From Opitutus sp. GAS368 (GTDB lineage Bacteria > Verrucomicrobiota > Verrucomicrobiia > Opitutales > Opitutaceae), in assembly GCA_945868215.1 (NCBI GenBank), contig CAMBLN010000006.1, positions 1 through 38,769 of the forward strand: a stretch of DNA of 38,769 nt, in the 5' to 3' direction. Below, piece after piece: positions 7,950 through 16,436 of this stretch. The notes below the pieces were generated by a model. The model did not search any database and had not been told where the DNA came from. It was given only the letters and a program-made list of their open reading frames with translations. The position numbers were made by a program, and so were the translations under genes. Position 1 is the first letter of the stretch; each line of letters begins with the position of its first letter.

Positions 7950-7960
7950 CAAAACCCCCG

Positions 7961-8899
7961 ATGCCCTTCGTCCCCGGACTCCGCAGCGAATACTCCCTCG
8001 TCGGTCGCCTTGTGCACTTTGGCCGCATGCTGGATAAAATCCGCCTGCACGCCGCCGGTCGCCTTCCCGACGACTACCACGGCAACCTCGGTATCGGCTT
8101 CGACGCCCGCACGTGCACGTTTCTCGGCATCGACTATCCGGCACTCAAAATCCGCACCGTCGCCGGCGGTTGCGACGAAGATATCCTCTCGTGGGCCCAC
8201 TCCCGAGGCGGCGCACGCACTGACGACGAATGCATGGCGTGGAACCGCTTTATGATGAAAATCGGCTGGCGCGACGACCGCACGCCCGTCCTCCGCACCC
8301 GCATCGCCGCCTGCGGACTCTCCGCCAAACCCATCGAAACCTTTTTCGATCTCAACGATTTCGACGAGGGCCGCGACCCCGTGTCCGCCCGCTCTTGGGA
8401 ACTCAACGAAACCCGCGTCTTCCTCCTCATGGGCGTGGCCGGCTCAGGCAAAACCACCGTCGGCCGCCTGCTCGCCCACTCCCTCGGCTGGCACTTTGCC
8501 GATGCCGACGATTTTCACCCTCCCGCCAACGTCGCCAAACTCTCCGCCGGTGAAGCCCTCTCCGACGCCGACCGCGCCCCGTGGCTCGCCGCCGTGCGCA
8601 CCCACATCGACGCCCGCCTCGCCGCCCGCGAAAACACCGTCCTCGCCTGCTCCGCGCTCAAGGAAGCCTACCGCGATCAACTCATCGCCGACCCCGGCTG
8701 CGTGAAACTCATCCACCTTCACGGCACGCGCGCACAACTCTCCGCGCGCCTCAACACGCGCACCGGCCACTTCGCCCCGCCCTCCCTCCTCGACAGCCAG
8801 CTCGCCACGCTGGAGGAGCCGCGTCATGCGCTCACCCTCGACATCGCGCAATCCCCCGAGTCCCTCGCCGCCGCCATCCGCCGCCACTACCTGCTCTGA
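7961..8899 (+). CDS. DUF5069 domain fused to gluconokinase
   Basis: 312 residues with two parts. Residues 1-about 125 match the DUF5069 pattern (LRSEYSLVGRLVHFGRMLDK, FLGIDYPAL, CDEDILSWAH, WNRFMMKIG), a family of unknown function seen mainly in cyanobacteria, planctomycetes and verrucomicrobia. Residues about 150-312 are a GntK/IdnK-type gluconokinase: P-loop GVAGSGKTTVG (158-168), DADDFHPPANVAKLSAGEAL substrate region, DRAPWL, ACSALKEAYRD. The kinase phosphorylates gluconate to 6-phosphogluconate, feeding the pentose phosphate or Entner-Doudoroff pathway. The P-loop and acid residues look intact, so the kinase is probably active. Fusion suggests DUF5069 acts in carbohydrate metabolism or its regulation. 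ATG 7961 is the first start that includes the whole DUF5069 domain. Confidence 0.88.
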   Translation: MPFVPGLRSEYSLVGRLVHFGRMLDKIRLHAAGRLPDDYHGNLGIGFDARTCTFLGIDYPALKIRTVAGGCDEDILSWAHSRGGARTDDECMAWNRFMMKIGWRDDRTPVLRTRIAACGLSAKPIETFFDLNDFDEGRDPVSARSWELNETRVFLLMGVAGSGKTTVGRLLAHSLGWHFADADDFHPPANVAKLSAGEALSDADRAPWLAAVRTHIDARLAARENTVLACSALKEAYRDQLIADPGCVKLIHLHGTRAQLSARLNTRTGHFAPPSLLDSQLATLEEPRHALTLDIAQSPESLAAAIRRHYLL

Positions 8900-8959
8900 G
8901 CGCACGCCGGGTTTAAAAAACATTGTGCGTCCCCGCGGCCTGCGACTTGCTGTGCGCTC

Positions 8960-9685
8960 ATGGCACGAGGCATGAAATCAAAAAAGAAGAGCTACACCGT
9001 TTATTTCGCCAGCGAGCTCTTCAGCCTGAAGCACCTCATCGGCAACGCCTACCTCGCCGAGGCCATCTACGAAAAGTCCCACGGCAAATACCTCTGCGTC
9101 CTCCCGCAAAACATCGAGCAACGCCGCACCACCGCCCACAGCATCCGCGACGCCGACATCCGCGCCCTGCTCGCCTGCGACCTCGCCCTCTTCAACTACG
9201 ACGGCACCGAACTCGACTCCGGCACCGTCGTCGAGTTCATGTTCGCCAAATTCGCCGACATCCCCGCCGTGATCCTGCGCAGCGATTTCCGCCACGGCGG
9301 CGACCAGGTCGGCGACCCCTGGAACCTCATGTCCAGCTTCTATCCGCGCTGCGCCAGCGTCGTCCTCAACAGCATCGGTCTCTACAAAACCGCCATGCAG
9401 ACCCGTCTCCGCGCCTCCACCCGCCGCGGCAAACTCGACGAATTCGTCCGCCTCGCCGGCCAGCACAGCACCGCCGACGCCCAGACGATGTGCGAACAAA
9501 TCGCCCTCGCCTGCGTGCGCGCACTCGACCGCGTCGTCGCCGTCGAACCCGTCATGCCCAAACACCTGCGCGAAGAGGTCTACCAATGGCTCGCCCTCAT
9601 GCCCAACTTCCGCGGCAAACAAAAGGACCTGCGCCGCGAACTCGAGTCCATCCTCGAGAACAAGGTCGCCCGCGACCTGCTCTAA
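8960..9685 (+). CDS. Nucleoside 2-deoxyribosyltransferase-like protein
   Basis: 241 residues from ATG 8960; an alternative ATG lies four codons in. The fold signature is YFASELFSLKH near the N-terminus and then DLALFNYDGTELDSGTVVEF (residues 74-93). D81, D86, G88, T89 and E92 match the D-x-G-T-x-x-E pattern whose Glu is the nucleophile in N-deoxyribosyltransferases. Those enzymes swap or hydrolyse the base of deoxynucleosides. The last about 110 residues (helical, rich in Arg and Glu) are longer than in classical NDTs. upp starts 11 bases downstream, so a job in nucleobase salvage or nucleotide sanitation is plausible. The actual substrate is unknown. Confidence 0.75.
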   Translation: MARGMKSKKKSYTVYFASELFSLKHLIGNAYLAEAIYEKSHGKYLCVLPQNIEQRRTTAHSIRDADIRALLACDLALFNYDGTELDSGTVVEFMFAKFADIPAVILRSDFRHGGDQVGDPWNLMSSFYPRCASVVLNSIGLYKTAMQTRLRASTRRGKLDEFVRLAGQHSTADAQTMCEQIALACVRALDRVVAVEPVMPKHLREEVYQWLALMPNFRGKQKDLRRELESILENKVARDLL

Positions 9686-9696
9686 CCGCCCCGCTC

Positions 9697-10311
9697 ATGC
9701 TCCACGTCCTCAACCACCCGCTCGGAGCTCATCTTCTCACCCGGCTCCGCGACCGCGACACCCAACCCGCCGCCTTCCGCGCCTTCTGCCACCAGCTCGG
9801 ACTCCTCCTCGCGCTCGACGCCACCCGCGACCTGCCCACGCGCGACCACGTCATCGAAACCCCGGTAGAAAAACACACCGGCCGGATCCTCGCGCAACCC
9901 CTCGCCGTCGTCCCGATTCTCCGCGCCGGGCTCGGCATGGTGCAGCCGTTCGTCGATCTGTTTCCCGACGTAAGCGTCGGCTACGTCGGACTCGAACGCG
10001 ACCATGTCACCGCCGTCGCCCGCAGCTATTACCAAAAGCTCCCTCCCCTCGCCGGCAAACGCGTGCTCGCCGTCGATCCCATGCTCGCGACCGGCGGTTC
10101 CGCCGTGCAAGCCATCGACGTCCTCCTCGCCGCCGGCGCGACCGACATCAGCCTGGTTTGCATCGTCGCCTCGCCCGAAGGCGTGCGCGCCGTCGAAGCC
10201 GTCCACCCCACCGTCCCGATCTTCACCGCCGCCCTCGACCGCGAGCTCAACACCAAGAAATACATTCTCCCCGGCCTCGGCGATTTCGGCGACCGCCTCT
10301 ACGGCACTTAA
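9697..10311 (+). CDS. upp: Uracil phosphoribosyltransferase
   Basis: 204 residues, normal for UPRT, which makes UMP from uracil and PRPP in pyrimidine salvage. Motifs: VPILRAGLGMVQPF (uracil/PRPP site), the PRPP loop VDPMLATGGSAVQAID, IVASPEGVRAVEAVHP, AALDRELNTKKYILPGLGDFGDRLYGT type ending, which is diagnostic for the family. Start ATG 9697 follows the deoxyribosyltransferase-like gene after 11 bases, so the two are probably cotranscribed. No Shine-Dalgarno sequence is evident. The long frame extending upstream to 8923 is the shadow of the preceding gene. Confidence 0.95.
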   Translation: MLHVLNHPLGAHLLTRLRDRDTQPAAFRAFCHQLGLLLALDATRDLPTRDHVIETPVEKHTGRILAQPLAVVPILRAGLGMVQPFVDLFPDVSVGYVGLERDHVTAVARSYYQKLPPLAGKRVLAVDPMLATGGSAVQAIDVLLAAGATDISLVCIVASPEGVRAVEAVHPTVPIFTAALDRELNTKKYILPGLGDFGDRLYGT

Positions 10312-10398
10312 GGTGGGGCGCGTTATCCCTAACGCGCCGGATCGAATGGAATGCGATGCCGACGGACAGCGGGTTAAGGATAACCCGCCCTACCCACC
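10312..10398. repeat. Double-hairpin palindromic repeat between upp and the helicase gene
   Basis: Two hairpins in tandem: GGCGCGTTA-tccc-TAACGCGCC at 10317-10338 and GCGGGTTA-agga-TAACCCGC at 10369-10388. The outer ends GGTGGGG (10312) and CCTACCCACC (to 10398) are also complementary, so the whole unit is an imperfect inverted repeat. It fills the space between two convergent genes and covers the stop codon of the helicase gene. There is no T-run, but it may act as a two-way transcription barrier. The left half aligns with a half-site of the element at 24725-24806. Confidence 0.75.
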
Positions 10399-12978
10399 GA
10401 TCGCGCCTGCGTCCTCGAACCGCACCACCGCCCTCGCCTGCGCCCGCGACTCGGCCAGATCCACAGCGAAGCGCACCTCCCAATCGTTGATCTCGTCCTT
10501 GTCGACGAGCACCTGCGCCACCGTCCACGACAACACACCGTTCGCATCGCGCTCTTCGCCGAAATGCGTGTGCTTCGCCGCCCGCCCTTCAGGATCCAAC
10601 CGGAACCGCCCGCGCGCATCGAAATACCCCGCGAACGCCTTCTCGATCCGCTTCGCCTCAGGCGACATCAGCGTATTCTCGCCCTCCGCCAACGCCTCGC
10701 CCGTGGTGAGCCGCGACGCCGCGCTTTCCCAATCGCGCGCCGCGACTTCTTGCAAAAACCCAAAGATCGCTGTCCTCACCAACCGCCGGAACCCCGCCCC
10801 ATCCCGCGTAATATCGTAACTCGACGGACGCGCCGGCTTGTCCGCCCCACCCGCCAACTCCGCCGCAACATAGTCCGGATCGCGCAACCGTTCCCACTCT
10901 TCCAGCAGACTCGAATCGATCCCGCGGATCAGCTCGCGGAAATACGTCTCCATCTCGACGACCTCCTCCGTCTTCGCCTCATCCGGCACCGTCTGCGCCA
11001 GCACCTTCCACACCTGCGAGAGATGCCGCAACAAAAGCCCTTCGCCGCGCTGCAACCCATAATCGCGCACGTAATCGGCAAACGACATGTAGCGCTCATA
11101 CATTTCCCGCGCGATCGACTTCGGCCTCACGTTCTCCTGCCCCACCCACGGATGCACCGCCGCGAACGCGTTGAACGTGTCGTATAAAAACTCCCGCAAC
11201 GGCTTCGGGTGCTCGATCTCCTCCAGCTTCTCCATGCGCTCTTCGTAAGGAATCCCCTCGGCCTTCATCTGCTCGACCGCGTCGCCCTTCAACCGGCTGA
11301 CTTGCTGCCGCAAAATCTGATCCGGATCCTCCACGATGGCTTCGCACAACGTGAGCACGTCATACGGATAATCCGGCGCCGCCCGGTCCAGCAGTTTCAC
11401 CGTATCGAGCAGATAGAGCGACAACGCCTGGTGCAGCGAAAAATCCGCCTGCAGCTCCACGTTCACGCGCAGCTTGCGACCCGTCGGTGTCACCGGAATC
11501 CACGACACGATCTTCCGCTCCAGCAGCGCGCGAAACAACTGGAACGCCCGCTTCCTCAGCCCTCGTTTTTTATGCGGCGTCTCATGACAGTCCGCGATCA
11601 GCTGCCGCATCACCTTGCACCCGTCCTCGTCGCGCCCGAGCACCTGCAGCAACATCCCGTGCGACACATCGAACCGCGACACCAGCGGCTCAGACGGCGC
11701 GACCATCAGCTTCTCAAACGTCTTCGCATCCCAACCCACCTCGCCCTCCGGCGCGCTGCGCTTCGCCGCCTTCTTTTTCTTCGGATCACGCGCCGCCTTT
11801 TCCTCCGCGCGTTTGTTTTCGATCACGTGCTCCGGCGCCTGCACGACGACGTAGCCGACCGTATCAAACCCGCGCCGCCCCGCCCGCCCGGCGACCTGAC
11901 GAAAATCGCGCACACTCAAAATCGCCGCCTTCTTCCCGTCGTATTTCCACAACTGCGTAAACACCACCGTGCGAATCGGCACGTTGATCCCCACGCCGAG
12001 CGTATCCGTCCCGCAGATCAATTTAAGCAGTCCCTTCTGCGCGAGTTGCTCCACCAGGATACGATACTTCGGCAGCAACCCCGCGTGATGCACGCCCACG
12101 CCATGCCGCAGCCAGCGCTTCACTTCCTTGCCATACGGACTCGTGAACCGCACGCCCTCCAACGCCGTCGCGATGGCCGCCTTCTCGTCCTTCGAGCACA
12201 CATTCAGGCTCATCAAACTCTGCGCCGCCTCCGACGCCGCCCGCTGCGTGAAATGCACCAGATAAATCGGCGCGCGCTTGGCCTCCAGCAACGCCGCCAG
12301 CCGCTCGACGAGCGGCGTCTCCGAATACTCGAACTCCAACGGCACCGGACGCCGGTCGCTCTTCACCGTGACGCTCGGCGCGTGCGTGATGCGCGTAAGT
12401 TCTTTCTCAAAAAACTCCGTCGATCCCAGCGTGGCCGACATCAGCAAAAACCGTGTCCACGGCATCGTGAGCAATGGCACCTGCCACGCGTAACCGCGCT
12501 CCGCGTCCGAGTAATAATGAAACTCGTCCATGATGACGACTTTGATGGCCGCCGCCCGCTCGCCCCCCGCCAGCGCGAGGTTGGCCAGAATCTCCGCCGT
12601 GCAGCACAGGATGGGCGCGTCGGAATTCACGCTCGCATCTCCCGTCATCATCCCGACGTGGTCCGGACCAAACTCCCGGCACAGCGACAAAAACTTCTCA
12701 TTCACCAACGCCTTGATCGGACACGTATAAACCGACCGTTGCCCCGCGCAGATCGCCTTGAAGTGAAACGCCGCCGCCACCAGCGATTTCCCCGACCCCG
12801 TCGGCGTGTTGAGGATCACGTTCCGTCCCGCAAACAATTCCAAAATCGCCTCCTCCTGCTCGGCATAGAGTTCCAGCCCGCGCTCCTTCGACGCCTCCAA
12901 AAACCGGTCCAGCACGGCATCCGCATCCGGAAACCCGGTGAGCGGCGCAAGCGGAGCAGATACTGACGGCAAAGACAT
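10390..12978 (-). CDS. Ski2-like DEAD/DEAH-box RNA helicase with DUF3516-type C-terminus
   Basis: 862 residues from ATG 12978, preceded by GTGGGGCG. Helicase core: Walker A TPTGSGKS (58-65), [15 protein letters not shown] box in [38 protein letters not shown], and motif [14 protein letters not shown]. These are the marks of the Ski2/Mtr4 superfamily 2 branch. A Lys-rich loop (KKKKAAKR) sits after motif VI. The C-terminal about 400 residues are helical and fit DUF3516, which accompanies this helicase in actinobacteria and other phyla. A role in RNA unwinding or decay is inferred from the family. It is a monocistronic-looking gene, convergent with upp and divergent from the antiporter. Confidence 0.9.
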   Translation of the reverse strand: MSLPSVSAPLAPLTGFPDADAVLDRFLEASKERGLELYAEQEEAILELFAGRNVILNTPTGSGKSLVAAAFHFKAICAGQRSVYTCPIKALVNEKFLSLCREFGPDHVGMMTGDASVNSDAPILCCTAEILANLALAGGERAAAIKVVIMDEFHYYSDAERGYAWQVPLLTMPWTRFLLMSATLGSTEFFEKELTRITHAPSVTVKSDRRPVPLEFEYSETPLVERLAALLEAKRAPIYLVHFTQRAASEAAQSLMSLNVCSKDEKAAIATALEGVRFTSPYGKEVKRWLRHGVGVHHAGLLPKYRILVEQLAQKGLLKLICGTDTLGVGINVPIRTVVFTQLWKYDGKKAAILSVRDFRQVAGRAGRRGFDTVGYVVVQAPEHVIENKRAEEKAARDPKKKKAAKRSAPEGEVGWDAKTFEKLMVAPSEPLVSRFDVSHGMLLQVLGRDEDGCKVMRQLIADCHETPHKKRGLRKRAFQLFRALLERKIVSWIPVTPTGRKLRVNVELQADFSLHQALSLYLLDTVKLLDRAAPDYPYDVLTLCEAIVEDPDQILRQQVSRLKGDAVEQMKAEGIPYEERMEKLEEIEHPKPLREFLYDTFNAFAAVHPWVGQENVRPKSIAREMYERYMSFADYVRDYGLQRGEGLLLRHLSQVWKVLAQTVPDEAKTEEVVEMETYFRELIRGIDSSLLEEWERLRDPDYVAAELAGGADKPARPSSYDITRDGAGFRRLVRTAIFGFLQEVAARDWESAASRLTTGEALAEGENTLMSPEAKRIEKAFAGYFDARGRFRLDPEGRAAKHTHFGEERDANGVLSWTVAQVLVDKDEINDWEVRFAVDLAESRAQARAVVRFEDAGAIGG

Positions 12979-13099
12979 GTCGCCCCACAAGGGCGGGCGC
13001 ACGCCGGACTGACAAGCCGGGTTATACTACCCTGCAAAATTTCCATCCGCCCGTCCGCCGGTTGACACTGCGCAAACCGACCGGCTTCTTCAGCGGCTT

Positions 13100-14056
13100 A
13101 TGAATCCTTGGCTGGCTCTCGTCATCGGTCTGGTTGTTCTCTACTTCGGCGCGCAGGCGCTCGTCAAAGGCGGCGCGAGTCTCGCGCTCCGTCTTGGCCT
13201 CACCCCGCTCGTCATCGGGCTCACCGTCATGGCGTTCGGCACCAGCAGTCCCGAAATGGTCGTGAGCGTGCAAGCTGCCGCCTCGGGCAATGGCGCGATC
13301 TCCATCGGCAACGTCGTCGGCTCCAATATCTGCAACATCGCCCTCATCCTCGGCCTGTGCGCGTTGGTCACTCCGCTCACCGCCACCGCCCAGGTCATCC
13401 GTCGCGAAGTGCCCATCATGATCGGCGCGTCGGTGGTCGCGTTGCTCATGCTCATGGACGGACACCTCGCCCGTTGGGAAGGCGGCCTCCTGCTGGCCGG
13501 CCTCATCGTTTACACCGTGCTCACCGTGAAACAGGCGCGCGCCGAGACCGCCGTCACCGAAGCCTCCAAGGAATACGCCGCCGAGATCGGCCCGAAACCC
13601 GAGGGCCTCGGCAAAAGCATCGCGTTTGTTATCGGCGGTCTCGGAGCGTTGATCGTCGGTTCGCATTTCTTCGTGACCGGCGCCGTCACGCTCGCCGAAT
13701 CGTGGGGCATGAGCCAGGTCGCCATCGGCCTGACCATCGTCGCGGTCGGCACCAGCCTTCCCGAACTCGCGACGTCCCTCGTTGCCGCGCTTAAAAAAGA
13801 AAGCGACGTGGCCATCGGCAATGTCGTCGGCTCGAATATTTTCAACGTCCTCGGCATCCTCGGCATCGCCGCGCTGATCCAGCCCATCGACGCCCCCGGC
13901 CTCGAATGGGGCGACTTGATCGTCATGCTCGTCATCGCCGTCGCGCTGCTGCCGTTGGCCAAATCCGGCGGACGCGTGAATCGCTGGGAAGGTGCCGCGT
14001 TGCTGGCCTCGTATGTCGGTTACACCACTTGGCTCTTGATGCGCGCGGGTGCCTGA
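13100..14056 (+). CDS. Calcium/sodium antiporter of the YrbG/CaCA family
   Basis: 318 residues, about ten membrane helices in two homologous halves. Each half holds the alpha-repeat signature: GTSSPEMVVSVQAAASGN with GNVVGSNICNIALILG in the first half, and GTSLPELATSLVAAL with GNVVGSNIFNVLGILG in the second. The Glu residues of GTSxPE and the Asn/Ser of GNVVGSN bind cations in this family. It exchanges Na+ for Ca2+ across the inner membrane, usually extruding calcium. Start ATG 13100 opens directly into the first helix. A TTGACA at 13062-13067 could be a -35 element, but I see no convincing -10. It is convergent with a small unknown gene 11 bases away. Confidence 0.93.
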   Translation: MNPWLALVIGLVVLYFGAQALVKGGASLALRLGLTPLVIGLTVMAFGTSSPEMVVSVQAAASGNGAISIGNVVGSNICNIALILGLCALVTPLTATAQVIRREVPIMIGASVVALLMLMDGHLARWEGGLLLAGLIVYTVLTVKQARAETAVTEASKEYAAEIGPKPEGLGKSIAFVIGGLGALIVGSHFFVTGAVTLAESWGMSQVAIGLTIVAVGTSLPELATSLVAALKKESDVAIGNVVGSNIFNVLGILGIAALIQPIDAPGLEWGDLIVMLVIAVALLPLAKSGGRVNRWEGAALLASYVGYTTWLLMRAGA

Positions 14057-14067
14057 CGACGAGCAGT

Positions 14068-14376
14068 TCAGCGAACCGTCTTACCCCCGTGATCCAGGGT
14101 GTATTCATAAGCATCCGCACCATTTACCTCAGAGGCCAGCAAGCGGGCGACATCCGCTTGGGACAAGGGCACAAGCTCTTCGTGCGCCGGACGTCCGTTC
14201 ACATCACTGCGCTCGGGATAACTCAGCACAATCTCCACATGCAGCATCCCCGGAGTCGCCGGAACTTCGCTCACCCTGAGCGTGCCGCGCAAACCGACGC
14301 TGTTCGGATCATCGGCGACGGCCGGTTTCACCAAAACCGTTTTCCCGTTCAGGCTGCGGATTTTTTCGAGATTCAT
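14068..14376 (-). CDS. Small conserved-looking hypothetical protein
   Basis: 102 residues from ATG 14376 (MNLEKIRSLNGKTVLVKPAV). It has no signal peptide or membrane helix. Predicted strands (KTVLVKPAV, GLRGTLRVSEV, MLHVEIVLSYPE) suggest a small beta-rich, cytoplasmic protein, followed by a helix around SQADVARLLASE. G-rich third codon positions match other minus-strand genes, which supports it as real. The frame extends upstream antisense to yebC, which is discounted. It is convergent with the antiporter and divergent from the yebC-like gene. No family recognised. Confidence 0.6.
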   Translation of the reverse strand: MNLEKIRSLNGKTVLVKPAVADDPNSVGLRGTLRVSEVPATPGMLHVEIVLSYPERSDVNGRPAHEELVPLSQADVARLLASEVNGADAYEYTLDHGGKTVR

Positions 14377-14481
14377 GATGACAGGGGATTCTTGCCCCAA
14401 TGGTAGGCTGCCCGCCCCGATGGTTCCTTCGTGTGTTCCGGATTGATTGCCGCCGATGCACCCGCTAACCCTTTGGATCTT

Positions 14482-15213
14482 ATGGGACGCCAATGGCTTC
14501 ACGCGAAACGCGCTATCGTTAACAACAAAAAGGGTCAGTTCGTCGGCAAGATCGTGAAAGAAATCACGGTAGCCGCGAAGATCGGGGGCGCCGATCAGGC
14601 CGCCAACGCCCGGCTCTTCGCCGCCGTCGAAAAGGCCAAAAAGGCCAGCGTCACCCGCGACGTGATCGAGCGCGCCATCAACAAGGGCGCCGGCATCGGC
14701 GGCGAAAAGATGGTCATGGACCACATCGTTTTCGAGGGCTACGCACCTCACAAGGTCCCGATCATCGTCGAGGTTTACACCGACAACGTGCAGCGCACCT
14801 CCCCCGAAATGCGCGTTCTCTTCAAGAAGGGCATCCTCGGCACCACCGGCAGCAACAAGTTCCTGTTTGAACACGTCGGCATCGTCGAAGCCCACACTCC
14901 CGCCGCCGACGTCGATCTCGAAGCCGCCGCGATCGAAGCCGGCGCGAATGATTTCGAGGCGATCAGCCACCAGCAAAACGACGACGTGCCCGAGGGCGCG
15001 ACCGGCGCCCGTTTCCACACCGACCGCACCCAGGTCCACGCCGCCTCGACTTGGCTGAGCGCCAACGGCTGGACGGTCGTCACGAGCGAAATCGGCTACG
15101 TCGCCAAGATGTTCCCCGAGCTCACCGACGAACACCGCGCCGAGGTCGGCGAATTCCTGCAGGCGCTCGAAGAACACGACGACGTGCAGCGCGTCTGGGC
15201 CGCCGTGAAGTAA
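14482..15213 (+). CDS. YebC/PmpR/TACO1-family protein, YeeN-like branch
   Basis: 243 residues, the usual family length. The N-terminus MGRQWLHAKRAIVNNKKGQF replaces the common MAGHSKWANIKHRK and is closer to the YeeN branch. Other family marks: FAAVEKAKKASVTRDVIERA, the INKGAG stretch, VEVYTDNVQRTSPEMR, GTTGSNKFLFEHVG. YebC proteins have been described as transcription regulators, and the family (with TACO1 and YeeN) is also tied to translation of difficult sequences such as proline runs. That is relevant to the poly-Pro protein at 4346-5419, but no link is shown. ATG 14482 is the family start; a longer frame from 14431 is not conserved. Confidence 0.88.
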   Translation: MGRQWLHAKRAIVNNKKGQFVGKIVKEITVAAKIGGADQAANARLFAAVEKAKKASVTRDVIERAINKGAGIGGEKMVMDHIVFEGYAPHKVPIIVEVYTDNVQRTSPEMRVLFKKGILGTTGSNKFLFEHVGIVEAHTPAADVDLEAAAIEAGANDFEAISHQQNDDVPEGATGARFHTDRTQVHAASTWLSANGWTVVTSEIGYVAKMFPELTDEHRAEVGEFLQALEEHDDVQRVWAAVK

Positions 15214-15227
15214 ATATTATCGGATAA

Positions 15228-15256
15228 GGGTCCCGCCGGAAACCGGCGGTGAACCC
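15228..15256. terminator. Hairpin between convergent genes, possible two-way terminator
   Basis: CCGCCGG-aaa-CCGGCGG (15233-15249) is a perfect seven-base stem with three-base loop, extended by GGGT/ACCC on the outside after a small bulge. It starts 14 bases after the yebC-like stop and touches the stop of the convergent aminotransferase. There is no T-run on either side, so termination would be inefficient by itself. It may instead be another repeated palindrome, given how many occur here. Confidence 0.55.
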
Positions 15257-16416
15257 TACCCGCGCTTTAACTTAAGCAACCGCTCGCCCGCCGCGTGCAG
15301 GGTTGCCGGCTTTTTGGCAAAATTGAGTCGCACATAGCGGTTCTCGCCGTTGGCGAAAAAGCTGGAGCCGGGCACCGGCGCGACCCCGATCTCCTTCGCC
15401 ATCCAGTGCGCAAACTCCACGTCGCTCGCGTAGCCGAACGGCGAGATATCCAGCATCACAAAATAAGCCCCCTCGGGTTTCGTGTAAGTCAGCCCCGTGC
15501 GATCCAAATAACCCAGCAACACGTCGCGTTGCGCCTGATACTCCGCACACAACCCGGCGTAATAGTCCGGCCCCCACCCCAGCGCCGTGACCACTGCGTG
15601 TTGCAGCGGAGCCGCCGCGCCGACCGTGAGGAAATCATGCACCTTGCGCGCCTGCGCGATGATCTCGGGCGCGGCGTGCAGATAACCCAGCCGCCATCCG
15701 GTGATCGAAAACGTTTTCGAGAGCGACGACACGCTGAGCGTGCGCTTCGCCATGCCGGGCAACGTCGCAAAATACACATGCTTGCGTCCGTCAAACACGA
15801 GGTGCTCATACACTTCGTCAGTGATCACAAACGTGTCGAACTCCTCGGCCAGCGCGGCGATTTGCAGCAACTCGGAGCGCGTGAAAACGCGTCCGCAAGG
15901 GTTTGACGGATTGCACAGGATAAACGCCTTCAACCCACCGCCGGTCGCGAACGCCGCGCGCAACTCCGCCGGATCAAAGCCATAGCCGGGCGGGTGCAAC
16001 GGCACGTGCACCGCGACCGATCCGCTGAGAATCGCGTCGGCATTGTAGTTCTCGTAAAACGGCGAAAACATACCGATGCGATCGCCCGGATCGCACACGG
16101 TCATGACCGCGGCGAGCATTGCCTCCGTCGCACCGCAGGTGACGACCAGCTCGCGTTGCGGATCAACCGGCAGGCCGGTGAAGCGCGTGAGTTTCGCGGC
16201 CAGCGCGTCGCGCAGTTCCGGCGAACCCCAGGTCACCGCATATTGGTGCCGTCCGGCGTCCATCGCATCCTTCGCCGCCTGCACGAGCGATGCGGGCGGA
16301 TCGCCGTCAGGGAAACCTTGCGAGAGGTTGATCGCACCGTGCTGCGCGGCGACGCGCGACATCTCCCGGATGAGGGATTCCGTGAACACCGACGTGCGGC
16401 GGGAGGTGCGCGGCAT
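15256..16416 (-). CDS. Class I/II pyridoxal-phosphate aminotransferase
   Basis: 386 residues of the fold-type I AspC/KAT-like subgroup. Landmarks: INLSQGFPDGDPP at about 29, TCGATEAMLAAV, LCNPSNPCGR (Asn and the CNP(S/H)NP stretch), TDEVYEHLVFDG (Asp and Tyr for PLP), the Schiff-base Lys in SSLSKTFSITGWRLGY, and the substrate-carboxylate Arg in YVRLNF. SQGFPD and GWRLGY match the methionine or kynurenine aminotransferase-like branch (YbdL/KAT). It probably moves amino groups between an aromatic or sulphur amino acid and a 2-oxoacid; the true substrate is open. The LysM lipoprotein gene lies 20 bases upstream on the same strand. Confidence 0.9.
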   Translation of the reverse strand: MPRTSRRTSVFTESLIREMSRVAAQHGAINLSQGFPDGDPPASLVQAAKDAMDAGRHQYAVTWGSPELRDALAAKLTRFTGLPVDPQRELVVTCGATEAMLAAVMTVCDPGDRIGMFSPFYENYNADAILSGSVAVHVPLHPPGYGFDPAELRAAFATGGGLKAFILCNPSNPCGRVFTRSELLQIAALAEEFDTFVITDEVYEHLVFDGRKHVYFATLPGMAKRTLSVSSLSKTFSITGWRLGYLHAAPEIIAQARKVHDFLTVGAAAPLQHAVVTALGWGPDYYAGLCAEYQAQRDVLLGYLDRTGLTYTKPEGAYFVMLDISPFGYASDVEFAHWMAKEIGVAPVPGSSFFANGENRYVRLNFAKKPATLHAAGERLLKLKRG

Positions 16417-16436
16417 GACGAAGGTGATGCTGAAAA

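Noticed and set aside
11209-12966. 585-codon plus-strand frame opposite the Ski2-like helicase
   Set aside because: Arg/His/Pro/Leu-rich shadow; the helicase on the other strand has every expected motif.
13062-13090. Sigma-70 promoter for the antiporter (TTGACA)
   Set aside because: The -35 match is perfect but no acceptable -10 lies 16-18 bases downstream.
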